Part shown: piece after piece, positions 12,949 to 25,861 of the stretch | Numbering within the stretch: the first letter of the stretch is position 1 | Layout of the letters: the number at the start of each line of letters is the position of its first letter | Position numbers and translations under genes: made by a program | Notes under the pieces: generated by a model | What the model was told of the DNA's origin: nothing | Database searches by the model: none | What the model saw: the letters and a program-made list of their open reading frames with translations, nothing else | NCBI GenBank assembly: GCA_015501605.1 | Contig: JADNRZ010000011.1 | Coordinates: 1,488,001 to 1,552,000 of the forward strand | Source: Panaeolus papilionaceus | Lineage: Eukaryota; Basidiomycota; Agaricomycetes; Agaricales | Reading direction: 5' to 3' | DNA: 64,000 bases

Positions 12949-14941
12949 TTCCCGCTGATTATGTTTTAAATTTCTCCTTTTTATGTCGACATGGACTCAT
13001 TGCTTTGGGCTTTGTAGGCTTGTTGCTCCGAGAGTATTATTATTTATGTAAGCATGCTCAACACGTATGCTATTTCATGGGACTCAAACCTTTTTATTTT
13101 TGCCTCGGTTTTTGAAATCCTCAACGTGCCCCGGTTTTGTTTCTTATCTTTGCAGTTTGACATTCGAATTACCAAATCGAGGGACAGGGGAAACGAGAAA
13201 AATGTGAATACATCCGCAAAAGGAAATAATTCCCGTTTTTGGTCGAGACGAGGCGGTGCGCCGCCAGGTCGCGGGTATGTTGCCCCTCGTGTCTGAACCC
13301 ACGTTTGCATGTTCTGAAACGGCCACAAGGCACCGATGCTTCGTGAAGTATTGTTGGTAAAAGGAGATGAGGACCGGATTTTTGTGTCTTGGTCAAAAAG
13401 TCTAGAACCCGGTCGAAGCAATTTATAGACTTGATTCGCGGAGCAGTATCCAGCTGGGGAAGAGTTTAAGGGGTTAACTCTGGTATTGTGAAACAAAAGA
13501 CTTGGTTCACCAAATACACCTTTATGATAGTTGAGTAGGCTGTGTGGTGAGGTATTATGGCTCTTTCACCATCTCCACTTATCGTCTCTTCAGCTATCGG
13601 GTATTCGAACGCCACAGAAAACGCCACAGAAACTGGGCGAATAGTCGAAGGGGCATTCAGTGAAACACTTCAGTGAGCTGAATTGTCTTTACGCGTAAAG
13701 TCGCGTCCGTTGCGTTTGAATGTCTTCATCAGAACTCGGAGCAGGAGTCATGACATACGCATATTATAGTATTGCAGGATCCTCGAAAGGGACAAATTTC
13801 TCATATCCAGAAATATCTCCGCAGTAACTCTGACACTTTACTACCCTTCAGAAGCTTGGTGTCTGTTAAAGTAATGTGGGACTGAACCGTGGCTCGTAAT
13901 TGTTGGATACATTGGCCTCGATGGCTACACTTATCGCCGGAATCGAACTGATCAGGGGTTTCGGAGAACAGTAATTACTCCAAGCGTCCTGAAGTTTCCA
14001 GGGGTACCACATGGCACATTGAATGGATAAAATGAGGTGGGTGCTCTTACAATCAATGGGATCCTTAACTGAATTAGTAATGAATCTTCGTGTTCCAATG
14101 TCGCGCGGCAACGGCAACGGCCCGGGAAAACTCGTCATAAAAAGGATCACGCCATCAACGCATGCACTTCGTATTCCTTTCCTCCCCTTCCCCCATCCCT
14201 CCTGCCTTGAACACAATATCTGGAATGTCGCGTTCCTGCCCGTGAATATACCTGATTTTTTTTGTAAAAAATTTCCGGGGAACTCCCAACATGAACATTT
14301 TTATGAAAGGGTGATTGCCAGATTTGATGCGTCGTTCACATTGTGGAGTGCGCTCGGATGGGTCGTGTGCACTCGGAAAGAGGCTACATGAAAAGGTTTG
14401 CACATTCTCCAAACCTACCTGCATTCTTCTCTGATATCCTTATGACAGCTCTTGGCCTGTGCTCTCTCATACTGTTCATATTCCCAAAATTTAATCCAAA
14501 CATTTAGTGAAGGTTTAAAGCATCGCCTCAATCAACAACTCCGTTCAGAACAAAGCGAGCGATGGGAAAGTCCTGCCGCACATAAATTGAGTACTTTTGC
14601 CGTCGCGTAGCGCGTTGAGACATGAGTTGTAGCCACGCAACTAGTGTCAAGGGTAACCCGTGCCCATTCTGTTATTCTATTATATAGTTGGCAATCCCAG
14701 TTCTCTTCGCATCTCTCCCGCTCCATGACGCTCTCTTCCTCCAGCACCCCCGCCAGCAATGTCAACTTTCCTCGACCGCGATGCAGTCCATCACATCCAG
14801 CTCTCGTTTTGGCGAGCGGCCCTCCACGTGATAAGCCCTGTTTCCTATCTTTCCCATACCCGAACCGCAAATGCCTCGTGTCTGGCGTGAATGACTCATG
14901 AAGACTTCTTCAGTGTTTTTTGATTCTTTCCATTCACCTGA
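12949..14941. other. Intergenic, no gene recognised
   Basis: About 2 kb. It includes the 3' flank of the methyltransferase gene and the promoter of the next F-box-like gene. Frames on both strands overlap each other and lack recognisable motifs. A small direct repeat (GCCACAGAAA) occurs twice around 13610-13632. Confidence 0.45.
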
Positions 14942-16572
14942 ATGGCATCAGCCAAGCTTCCTCCTGAACTCTGGGCTCGCATTGCATCCTTCCTCCCTCT
15001 TGAAACACTTTCCCAGATCTGTGACCTCCATCCCGAGTTCTATATTGTATTCGCTCGTCCTTACCGTGGACGATTAGAATTGACCAAGCGTGATAAATGG
15101 ACCAAGAAGCTTATGAAGTGCTTGAAGTACGTCTTACTCCACAAACACGCCTCATTCCAAGTCTAACCTTTCTATAGCAAGTTTACTGGATTCAATCGTT
15201 TCTTCAAAAGTGTGGCGATCCAGCCTTGGCTGATAGAAGCTCAGTTGAAGCCTGCCCAGCGTCGACGGGACAAGCTTCGTACAGCTGTCTGTCAGTTCGT
15301 CGATCATAGTTACCTCGTCAAAAAAGGTCAACTAAGGTTACAGAAGCGGATGAAGAAGGATATATGTCGACTGACCAACGCCCTCAAGAGCATGCGCAAC
15401 GTCGAAGAGTATGAACTTTTTTGGGATGGGTCTCCCAAATACCACATGGAATTCTACAAAGCCTTTTCCTTCCCCATCCTCCAGACATGGTCATCCACCT
15501 TAACGCGTCTATCCCTCACAATTCCTCCTCAATGCCTTAAGGATCTTCCTCGCATTCACCTACCACGTCTCATTACACTCTCTTATTACTTTCCCTCTGA
15601 CCATCGCCCATGGAGAGAAATCTCTTATGATCATGAGGGTTTTCTTGTGTTTGCGCATAACCTTCGAGATTCCCTCGAGAACCTCTCCCTCGTTTCGACT
15701 TTCAAATCCGGAAACCTGGAACTCGACAAGTTCCTTGAACACCTCGGTTATTTCCCGAAGTTGCTCTCCATCAGTTTCAGTATTCCGCGGGACGGCTCTC
15801 ACCTGCCGGATCCAACTTCTCTCTGCCGTTTCATGAAACGACATTCCGCAACACTCAGCAACATCACATTGGCTGTCAGCAACTCACGAGACCAGCATCC
15901 CTTGGATGGACCTGGTGCGGGCACTGCGGGGTCCCCGGAATGGATTTCAAAAATTCTGGAGACTGACATCGACATTGAGCTTCCCCATCTCCAAAGTCTG
16001 AAGCTGGCCTTAACTCCGCTGCACAACCCACCATTATCTCAAATCGGCCGGGTTCTGCAAACACAATCATCTAACCTTCTCACTCTTGGCTTAGATGACC
16101 ATGCACTCTCTCTTTCGGAATTTGAAATGCTGTTCCAACCCAGCTCCTTTGGGACCATTTATTTTCCCAGATTAGAGCGCGCCAGTCTCTACCTTGACTC
16201 GTTCACTCCGGAATTGTTCTGTGCGATTGTGGAGCAAATGCCAGCAATGAAACAGCTCGACATTATTTGTCGGGACAGGGGTGGGATTGATGCAAGTGCT
16301 TGGGTATGTTTTACCAGTCTGAAATTTAGGCCCTCACTTCACTGACATCTACTTATCACCAACAGGCCATTCGGATTTACAACATCATTCAACGCGGGCA
16401 CCTGGACCTGAAAGATCTACGAACATGGAGCTTGAAGGCAAGGATGTCTGTTACACCCTCAGAGTTTGGTCTTGGCCTGGTTCTGAGGGCGGTCTTTTGT
16501 ACACTGGGTTTGACCATCCCAATCACCACATATAAGGAATGGTCCGCTACCCATCGCCTCATGGGACAATAG
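14942..16572 (+). CDS. F-box-like protein
   Basis: Exons 14942-15126, 15178-16303 and 16366-16572 sum to 1518 nt (505 residues). It begins KLPPELWARIASFLPLETL followed by DLHPEFYIVFARPYRGRLEL, the compact F-box-like opening seen in many Agaricomycete genes. The body is leucine-rich, with sections such as LPHLQSLKLAL and FPRLERASLYL that read as LRR-like repeats. Intron 1 (GTACGT/TAG) splits an asparagine codon, and intron 2 (GTATGT/CAG) is phase 0. No signal peptide or membrane segment. It is a probable SCF adaptor, unrelated in its body to the copies at the left end. Confidence 0.8.
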
Positions 16573-17252
16573 GCTATTCGTAGCTCATGACATGACATGT
16601 CACCTTGACCTATACCTTTCTCTCTCTTTTTTTTCTAGGGTTCTTTTGTCGTCTGGGTCTTCTTCGCTTGTTTCGTCTTCTCCAATGGCTGCTTATCTTA
16701 TCTATCGGTTCTCTTCACTCTTCTGGACTTAATTTTCTTTCACAATGGTTTGAGGCCGGTTCAATGGCCTTAATCTCTTTCTTTCTGATTTTTTAAATTC
16801 CTAATTACGGTCCAATGCTGGACGTATACCCGGGTATCTTACCCACATCTTTTTGACATCCTTCTGCTTCGCTACGCTAAATGTTGTACCACCATCTTTC
16901 TTCGTCTCATGATTGCCACACGTGGCGTTGTTTTTTTATGTTGCCCTAATTTCGCTTGGGTTCAGCGTCGTTCTATATGCCCTTGATAGTTCACCTAGTT
17001 TCACACTTTTATGATACCCGATCTATGCCCTATCACACACAAAGTTAATTCTTCTGTACTATAGGAATCTGTACTAGCGGTTTTGCCGCCCGGCTTGAAC
17101 ACTTATAATTGAATGTACCAATGTTGTATTTTTATCAACCTGATATCAGACATGGGACAGCAGAATGGTTGGAGGGTAAGTGCGTATGAGCAGTGAATAA
17201 CATAATGCGAGAAGGGTATAAGACATAAGAGGACATGACATCTAAAAAGGTG
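16573..17252. other. Intergenic between two convergent genes
   Basis: About 680 bp of AT-rich 3' flank shared by a plus-strand F-box-like gene and a minus-strand membrane protein gene. No gene or repeat recognised. Confidence 0.5.
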
Positions 17253-18913
17253 TTACAAAACGGTTCCATGAAGGCGAGGACCCAGTCTACTAGCTACCGT
17301 CCGTTCGTGGGCCACATAATCTCTTCTTAAGTCCTGGGCATCTCTTGATCCCGTGCCTGAGCGAGCCTATTCGTCAGCATACCGCGTAATGGACAAAAGG
17401 GAAGGAAGGACAATAGATGCAACGCAGAAGCAAGAAAAGAAGGGAGTGGGACTATGAAACTCACGTATTTGGGAAACTGAGCGCCGACTGCGCATGACAT
17501 AGGCCGTGTGTTCTGTGGGTGGTGAGACGTGGTCGTCTTCCCATTCTCTCCATGGGTCCCCAATGGACGTTTGGATGCACGAGGTAAGCTCGATGTCCAA
17601 GTCAGCGGTATTGACGTCTGGGGGAACCTTGATTTGCTGCATATTCATAATGATTCGGCACCCCTAGTGAGTGCAATGTTAGGGATTCGTTCGCACGAGG
17701 AGTCGGATAAGAGGTCAAAATTAGATACTTACTGCAACCGAGAGGAGCGTTATTAAACACCTGCCGTAGAAAACGTAAGCGAACAGGTTCCAAAAGGTAA
17801 CAAGAACGAAGGAAGAGACACGAATAGACGTGGAAGGTATGGAATGATACGCACGAAAATACACTGTGTGTCAGGTCGTGGACAAAGTAACTGTATGGCA
17901 CAGTGACTCCGAAAAAGACTTGAAAAACAAAAATAAAATTTCGCGAATAATGTGAATAATTTGCGAGGGAATCTTCGCAAGCAAGAATGGAACTTACAAG
18001 TTACTCCTATGCAAACTATCAGGCCGTCACGATGAATGACATGCATTATGGGTGCTGGTGGGGTCCGTTCTCGGCTTGCAATGACTCTCTTGTACCATGT
18101 CATTATCCAGATTATCAGTTGCACGACGACTGAGCAAATGCTGGAAGCAAATATGTGAAGATTTAATACACCGATTAAAAAGTAAAAACATACCTCATCC
18201 CGAGAATCTCTTTGGGCGTTGTCACGACAATGCAGGCCTCATCATAACGCAAAGCAAGATTGACCTTGACCCCGGTGTAAAGTGTGACCGTAAATTCAAG
18301 ACAGAAGAGCGTAATTAAAAAATAAGGGACCCATCGGACCCGATGGTATAGGGCATAAACTTGGTTGATAACAAAAATCAGAACGAGTTTGAGTTCAATG
18401 AAATGAAAAGGTAACTCACTCCGTAGCATAAGGACGAGATCAAGGAGCGTGGTGAGAGTCTGCAGTCCTCCACACTGGGTCGCAAACCATATTCTACAAA
18501 CGTTGTGTGAGAGCGGTAATCTGGGAAGGAGCTCGATGTTGGCGATGTGATTTCCTCTGAAGATTCGGGTTAGGATGAACAGACGAGGGTGATAGTGAAT
18601 GCCTACATCTGGCCTATTAGTCCTGCGTAGCGGATTAGGAGATAGAGCCTTTTTATTGCGGTGGGATTTCTAAACGAGTTTAGCGTTAATTCGGCGTTAC
18701 TGGCGCAGACGATCTGGGCTGAACCTGACCTCCAGATGAATACAACCTCGTCCTGAAAAGTGCAAACCCACTCCCAGATTAAACATGTCATTGCAGCGGC
18801 TGAAAAGAAAACGTTATTGGCATTGTCAAACTAAGCATTGTGCTGGACCTACTTGATACGTAGTTCCTGACTTGAATGCTTCGCCAGATTTGCATAGGAA
18901 TTACATCGGTCAT
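17253..18913 (-). CDS. DUF6533-type multipass membrane protein
   Basis: Starts at the ATG at 18913 (MTDVIPMQ). After a 53-nt intron it continues LIWEWVCTFQDEVVFIWR, joined by splicing to NPTAIKRLYLLIRYAGLIGQ. This is the N-terminal DUF6533 pattern (a '..tfddEvelIW..' helix followed by '..RY..l'). Later exons give VCRIWFATQCGG, LDLVLMLRIYALYH, a long hydrophobic segment, and IHRDGLIVCIGVT, in the order seen in the family, so about six to seven helices. The tail is soluble and charged. The last intron can end at either of two AGs, giving a stop at 17290 or at 17253; I chose 17253 because the nearer AG lies very close to the likely branch point. Function unknown; the family is expanded in mushrooms. 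Confidence 0.8.
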
Positions 18914-21203
18914 GGTTGGCAGCGGGTTACAACTCTGCTAAAGGCGTTGTTGACAGAGCCGAGACACAAAAGGTGTGTCATGGACGACCGGGAGGGAAGA
19001 ACTCGTCAGATGGGTAATCTTCGTGATTTTGAACGTGGACCAAGGGAATAATTGGTGGGGTAACCCGATAAGTACTTGTCCAAATTGGCCAAATAGCTTA
19101 CCCAATAAACATCAAAAGGATTTGAGGTGATGCGCTGTGAGATAGGTGGCACTGCTCAACCTTCGAATTTTCTGGCCGTTGTTCCAATTTTAGAACTAGA
19201 AGGAGAATGGAAAGCCGTAACCACACCAAAGGTGGAAAATCTCCCAAAGGAAAACGTTCGGACTCAAGGTGCGCCAGAGGTATCGTCATTTACTGGCAAC
19301 CGAATGGCCGCCTAGCTCTTAATCATATCCACAGCGCACGAAAATGGCTGAAAAGACACCGTTAGGTCTGTAAAAACCGCTTTGTGAGATCCCCGTCTAC
19401 ATTTGTGGATGCAACTGGATGGTTAGAATTTAATACTTTCCCATGCATTGTAAGTCCTCGAGTATACCAAGCTTTCAAATCGTGGAATCAATTGTATCTG
19501 CCGCAGTGGCTTGTGAGGGTTCCGTTTATTTTAAGCCGAAGCAGAAGAAAGAGGTAGAGTGACAATCACCGGTCCGCTGGCGCTCAGCATCCCGGTAGAT
19601 ATTTAAAACTCCGACAAACTCCTATGCGCATATTGCCGTCTGCAGGCCTGGGAGCCCTCAATCGCCTGTGCCCTCCTTAGTTCGACCCTCTGGCAGACAT
19701 AGTTCCTCCGCAGCACCAAAGCAAGTATAATTTCAGGTCCTATTTTTGAAAATTTCAATAAAAATCTATGGGACCTTCGAACCGGCCACTTTATGTTTAC
19801 CTTCTAGACCAGCAATTCATGCTTTCCGACAAAAACACATGATGACCGTCCTGGAAGAGGCACGCACCGAGGAATTCTCTGATGTATGGAGCTTATGGCA
19901 GCTCCTGGTATCAGTTTCTGGTACTATGGTGATTCGTCCTGTCAGACTCTAAGTCTGTCCATGCGGATTATACGCTTTAGATGGTGCTCTTGTCTCATTG
20001 GAAAGTCATGGGTCGTATATTTGACAAGCTTGTCTCTTTCTTTCTGTATTGACCCTGGTCTTCGGTGTCGGCGTTCTCGTCTCTCCGCCCTGTAAACATC
20101 AATTCAGTTTCTTTCGAAAGGGTCATCTCATTTTCAAAATCAGTTCCGAAGTATGATTGTTGAACAGTGTCTCAAGGCCATGCCGTGTGGGTATACAGGG
20201 ATAGTTGATACCCCGAGCCCGATCTAGGGTCAGGAGATCAAGCTGGAGGTTACTGAACCGCAGTATCAAGTGGGTCCATACTCATCAATATACTTTGCTG
20301 GAAGGGTGTGTTTGTAGGTCTGGACAGATGGCCAATGAAAGACCGCGCGTCGAAGGGCATGCCCGCTCGTAGTTGACTTTACTCAAATCTTTTTGAGCAT
20401 CTCAAGTGAAGCAAAAGGGAAACTTCGGTCATTGAACTGGGGAGGTTAATCATTGATACATCCTTTAGCGAGATTTTCCCAAATAATACAGTCTTTGGCG
20501 TTGTCATTGGCTGTGGGTGCTAATCAGTACTAAACATCGTGGTGTAGTCGAATGCTGTATGGGGCGTCGTTTCAGTAAGATGTTCCTTCGCCCTTATCAT
20601 TCAATGAGTAAAGTCGTAAGCACTTCTGATACCCATCTCCGATTCATATTGGTAGGTTCGCCATTGCGAGAATGGCAGACTCTGATGGAAGGTGGCGGCT
20701 CGGCCAGGTTTTTATGCGACCCTAACGAAGCTGCAGTCTGAAAGATCTAGAGTTTAATATGGATTTATTTTGCTATAAAAAACCAAATCAGGACGAGTAA
20801 AAGAGGGGATCTTGAGTGGATCTTGGGGAATGATAGGACGAGAAAAGAAAAAATGAGTTCACTCAAGTCAGCGTTCAAGTTAGTGTATTAGAAATGAAAT
20901 AGTCCAAAAGGTGGCAGTATTATTCACGTATTATACATACAAATGGTAAGAAACTATGGTGCAATTCGCTAACAGGGTTCAGCCGGATGCCCGAGTCAGA
21001 AAGGGCACCAAACCGATGTCAGCGCTGTATGCTGATGTTTAGTCATGAGGTACTTGTCTGATAAAGCCTTTAATCAGCACGCCAGAACAAGGGAATATGA
21101 TATCAATAATACACATCGCTCATATAAAAGCAGCTCCTTCAGATTCTTCGGTATCCAACACACCACATTTACATCGCCTTTCCTTCTCCCTCCCAAGCTC
21201 ACA
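18914..21203. other. Intergenic, no gene recognised
   Basis: About 2.3 kb between divergent genes. The frames are short (at most about 75 codons) and motif-free. The right end holds the promoter of the oxygenase gene, including a TATA box. Confidence 0.45.
21123..21128 (+). promoter_or_regulatory. TATA box of the CmcJ/AsaB-like oxygenase gene
   Basis: TATAAA in the context CATATAAAAG, about 75 bp before the ATG at 21204. A pyrimidine-rich tract lies between (21178-21195), the usual layout of an inducible fungal core promoter. Confidence 0.5.
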
Positions 21204-22168
21204 ATGTCATCAGTCAAAGCCGGTCCTACCACCATTACAGCCAAGCTGACTTACATGAAGCCGCCTCCTGCTGGAGTTCGTGCATTCCAGACCGTAAACG
21301 TCGACCCAACGACCGGTGACCGTAACCGAAACTATACTCGTGAAGAAAGGGAGGTAGAGCTCGAGAACCTTCGTGGAAAGGAAGACACTGTATCTCTGGA
21401 CCTCACTGGGTTCCAGTACTACCACGAGCCCTCCAGATACACAACTTTCGCTTCGGACGAAGAGATAGAGAGAGAGTACTACCCGGAGAGTATTGAACTC
21501 TTCAAGAAGCTCACTGGTGCAACTCGAGTAGAGATCTTTGATCACAGTAAGGGTCATCATCTTGCCAAATCATAACAGCATCTAATCTAATCTGCCTTGA
21601 TAGCCATCCGTCGTCGTCGACCTGATGAGCTCGATACTGACGCATCCAAGCGCCAACCTGTAGCTCAGACTCATGTAGATCAGACGACAGCATCCGCAAT
21701 TGCACGCGTACATCGCCATCTTCCCGCGGAGGATGTACCGGCTTTGCTTCAGAAACGGTTCCAGATCGTTAACCTTTGGAGGCCCATTTTTAACACCGCC
21801 ATTGACTGGCCGCTTGCCCTTTGCGATTACCGAAGTGTTGAACCGGAGAATGATACCTTCCCGATTGCCCTCGTCTATCCTGACAGAGAGGGGGAGACAC
21901 TCGGCGTAAACTACAGCCCTAATCATCGATGGAAGTATATGTACGGAATGACCCCGGAGGAAATCGTTCTTATTAAATGGTATGTCCAGACCTCACTATT
22001 TCGGGAATGACCTAGACCTCTGATGCCAACGTGTATAGCTTCGACTCTGTTCAGGATGGAAGTGTCGCCATCTTCACACCACATACCGGCTTTGAAGACC
22101 CTACTACACCCGCTGGAACACCTTTGAGGGAATCAATCGAAGTTAGGGCTCTCGTGTTCTACGATTAA
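21204..22168 (+). CDS. CmcJ/AsaB-like (NvfI-type) non-haem iron oxygenase
   Basis: Exons 21204-21546, 21604-21979 and 22039-22168 total 849 nt (282 residues), the usual length for this family. Features in order: VRAFQTVNVDP near the start, the DLTGFQYYHEPS strand, IEREYYPESIELFKKLTGA, IRRRRPDE, THVDQT as the likely HxD metal site, then NLWRPI and LALCDY. The C-terminus has SIEVRALVFYD after a TPHTGFEDP turn. The family includes the cephamycin CmcJ component and fungal AsaB hydroxylase/desaturase, annotated by homology as 2-oxoglutarate/Fe(II)-type oxidases. The substrate here cannot be inferred. It converges with the oxalate decarboxylase gene across only 256 bp. Introns are 57 and 59 nt. Confidence 0.9.
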
Positions 22169-22424
22169 ACTTATTCTTTATCTGTCCTCACATCATTTCA
22201 TGCTGTTTATGCTTTGGTTTACGCCGATAATACTGTGTACTATGTAATGCTCGAATTCTTCATCTGCAATGGTTAACTAATATTAAACCATCAACACTGC
22301 CTTCCCATACGATTTATGATGTCATGCAACTTTACTCAACACCACGTCTTAAAATGCGTACAGGATATTTAAATATTCCTACATGGTACATTGACAGATG
22401 GTATGTTTTCTCTACCAGGCGGCG

Positions 22425-24677
22425 TCAATCTAACAGTGTTTGCTTCGAGATGCTCAACTTAGATATGGCCTCGTTCGAAAGATTGAGGTGGGCCTTGATG
22501 ACGTTGTGAGGCGTCAATGCGAGCCATTGTGACAAGGATATATCTTGGAAGAGGTCTGTTGGTTTAATTGCCAGGGCGTCAGTTTCATGAGGGAAGCCAG
22601 GTAAAACCCTGTCATGCTCACTTGATTTCAAAATTTCGATGAACTTTAATGTGGTATTTCCAGTATTTTCAATATAGTGTCCTGAAGTAAAATACGTAAG
22701 TCTGGTAGGAGGCTAGCCAGCAAAGAACTATGGCATACCAAAGGATGGGGGTATATAAGCAATATCACCCGGCTGCCGAAGTTATCGGTTAAAGGTATCC
22801 TTTTGAAATGAACAGTGGAAGAATGACCCACATAAAAATCGTAGGTTGCGGCGTTTCCTTGGGATGCGAACAAGGTAATCCTAGCTGACCCTGAGCTGCA
22901 TATTGAGGTGTTAGATTGAGTAACTCGAGTATGCGTGAACGGAGATGGAGGTCTCGAGGCTCACATGAAGTACGTCCATTCTGGTTGAGTCGGGTGCCAC
23001 TGGTGATAGTATACATGCTCAGCCACTTGTCTAGGTCGACATAAAAGAGAGGTGAACGATAATTGACAAACTTACATGCAATTCTCTATATCAAGAGAAA
23101 TGGCCGCGATCTCGTCGATCAATTAAAGTTCCCTTTCAGAACGATGGCGCCAACATACCTCAAACCTCCTACTTTGAGCTCTACCTCGGCAGCTGAAATC
23201 TTTTCTGAGACAGTAAACGTTCGAGTGTCCACTATCTTGACTGATCCTCCGGGTTTTCTTGTCGGCTTCACCTTGGAAAAGGAAAAGGTGAAAGGATAAG
23301 GGGTATTGTTTGGGACAACCATGTCATCCTTTGGATCGTCGGCGGGTGGTTGGGCTGTGCAATCATCAGCATCGGCTTCGCCACACAAAAAAGGCGCCTC
23401 GATGATCGTCGCCGGTCTGCTCACATGGGAAAATATATAACTCTTCCTTCGGGATATGATCGAATGCCTTTAAACCTTCTTGCAAGTCCTCGTAGCCAAA
23501 ATTCTTCGCGATAACAGACTTTGGTACGTGAGCAAGCCAATCGGTGAGAAGGAAAGTGGCATCTTCAGAGAAGGTTCCTTCGTCGAAGATGAGCAAAAAC
23601 TCGGCGCCGTCGGGGGTACTAGCTTTGGCTTGGATGGAGTGGGGATAGCCCGCTGGGAAGTACCATATGTCCCCTGCAGACTGACCAACAGAGGTGTGAG
23701 GACAACGTAACCATCACCCAGGTGACTCGATTGCTTACAACATCGCCCACCCATACCTGCCCATCGGGTGTGATCGTGCTTATCCTGAGGTCTCCCTAAC
23801 CTTCGATTTTAGAAGCAGAATAAAACAATAGTATGGAGGAGCGTCCATACCTTAAGAACGTAGGCCCACTGTTATTCGGAGGGTCCAGAAGACTAAATTG
23901 TTTTCATCTCGTTAATCGAAGCAGAGTAAACGCGTACCTCCGCCGTGGCATGCCAATGCATTTCTCTGGATAGAGAAAAATCGAGCCATCCGTAAATTGT
24001 TTACGACATGTTGTAGAGCTTATGGGGAGCTCCTACCTGATAGCCCCAGCTTCGAGTCTCATGTTAACTCCTACGTCGAACAATTAGAGGGCCCCAATAC
24101 AATAAGAACAATCGAACGCTTACCCGCAATATCAGTAGCAGACGGCATGTCGTATACTAAAAATAGGACAGGTCACTCTTCACGAACCGAAACAAAGGGC
24201 TGCTACTCCCAAGCATACAACACCGAAATTAAGGAAGAAAGGCCACTAACCATTTTGTTGCCTAGCCCACCCACCATTTGCGAGGCGATTGTGGCTGAAC
24301 GAGTATGGCCATTTGAAGTTCTTGACAGAGCCGTGATCTGTGGTTGGCGGTGCCAGGGCATCTGCATTCTGCAATTCCATTGCAACGTTGTGAGGTCCTA
24401 GTATCGTAGCGCCTAAGGCGTCTCGTTGTGGCTGAGGAAGTGACTGTTTGAGAGTCGGTGGAGGGGTGAGGGGCGAGCCGTCTGAATCGAGCTCCCATTC
24501 AGGAGCTATCCAGAGCTCGTCGTTGGGGTTCGAATCTGTGTATGCAACATGTGGTTGAATACGAGCTGGTGTTTTACTGGTAGTAGAAGATGTCGAACTA
24601 GGGGAGATCGCAGGCGCTGCCAGTGTTTTGGCAAGCAACAAGAAAAGTACAGTTCCCAAGAGGGTAACGCGCAACAT
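22425..24677 (-). CDS. Oxalate decarboxylase, secreted bicupin
   Basis: Fourteen exons sum to 1383 nt (460 residues). Exon 1 is 24677-24251; two of the internal exons are only 18 nt (23868-23851) and 10 nt (23085-23076). A signal peptide (MLRVTLLGTVLFLLLAKTLA) and a Ser/Thr/Pro spacer precede GATILGPHN and PPTTDHGSVKNFKWPYSFSHN, family hallmarks. Cupin 1 has HWHATAEW with the distal histidine in GDIWYFPAGYPHS. Cupin 2 has LHWHPTQPEW with GDIAYIPPSFGHY. Both manganese sites (two His, one Glu and a distal His) are therefore complete. The enzyme splits oxalate to formate and CO2 outside the cell or at the wall, and limits acidification by wood- and litter-associated fungi. The HWH..E motifs are divided by introns. 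Confidence 0.95.
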
Positions 24678-25861
24678 GGCCTTGAAGACTGGGATTTCGG
24701 GCGACAGAGTGGTTTTGTCGCGCTAATTGGAAGGAGGTCGAATTGATATCGTAGTAGGTCAAGCAAAGCGATTCGAGCTCAAGCTGAAATCGACTCCTTT
24801 TAAATGAATCGAAAAAAGGAGGTGTGTTTACATGAGACCAAAGTAATTTTAATCGTCTTTGATGATTCACAACGGCAGGAGGTGGAAGCTAAAGCTCTAG
24901 CTCAAGAATCTATTCGAGCCATAATGCGCCACATACACATTGTTTACCTCTTGCTTAGCTTTATCTGCATTGTAGTCCTATCATGCTTTCGGGGTCCTAA
25001 CCTCGTCGACAAGTGCCGCTATACTCGATTACGTATTGCGGTGAGCTGAATTATGCTAGCCATTGCCTGTTTGCTTGTCGTGCACAATTGATTCACATTT
25101 TAACATTCTGGAAACGTACGTAAAACTAAATCCCGTTAAACTGTTCTCGAATTAAGTTGTTCCCGTTCGTTGAGAGAGACAGGGAGCCCCACTCTTGGTC
25201 CTCCAATACGCTTATCTCAGGCTTCTTACTGAAGAACGAGCGACTCTGTAACCCTTCGTGGGAACTCTGAGAAATCGTCTCAATGTGTGTGAAGTTTCGG
25301 TATAATTCTTTTGATTTGAAAAAGCCCTTCGACTTCAATACAGCTAGAACTCAAATAATTACATTCACTCCTGCTACTTATCGATGTTAAGCTGGTGTAG
25401 GCTTTATAGCCTGCCGAGTTGCGCGAAGGCCGAAGCGGGGCATGGTTGGCGAAGCCCGCCAGGTCCGGAACAAGTCTCTCGGGAGCGCTCAGCGCCCATA
25501 TCAACGCCATGTGATGAAACAGAATGAATAAGGAGGCATCCTCCCAACCAAATGGCATTGACAGATGGGACTTTTGATGGGATGCCGGACTGAACTCAAA
25601 ATTTGGAATTAGACAAGTTCAATTGATTGTTTCATCAATCGCTCTCTGTATTGATCCCATATTCTCAGACTTGAGAGTCAAATGAATGCATACTATCAAC
25701 AACCCATCATCCAACTCCGTAGTTGCCCTTCCCCTCGCCCATCACCACCACCAGCTCGCACTGCGGCGTTGGAGTCGATCCAACGTCCAGTCTCTGACAC
25801 TCCTTTAAACCTTTAGCCTTGCTGTGCCACAGCGACCTTTAGTTCTTCACCTCGTTTGAAT
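24678..25861. other. Divergent promoter region between oxalate decarboxylase and a surface-protein gene
   Basis: About 1.2 kb. A TATA-like TTTAAAAGG lies on the minus strand near 24800, about 120 bp before the decarboxylase ATG. A minus-strand frame at 25280-25558 is hydrophobic at one end but has no family signature, and I do not call it. Confidence 0.4.

Noticed and set aside
8635..24677. Secondary-metabolite cluster linking the O-methyltransferase, CmcJ-like oxygenase and oxalate decarboxylase
   Set aside because: No core synthase, transporter or regulator lies between them, orientations are mixed, and over 8 kb of F-box and membrane-protein genes or empty sequence separates them.
25280..25558. 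Hydrophobic minus-strand frame upstream of the surface-protein gene
   Set aside because: The hydrophobic part is short, no motif was recognised, and it lies in a divergent promoter region.
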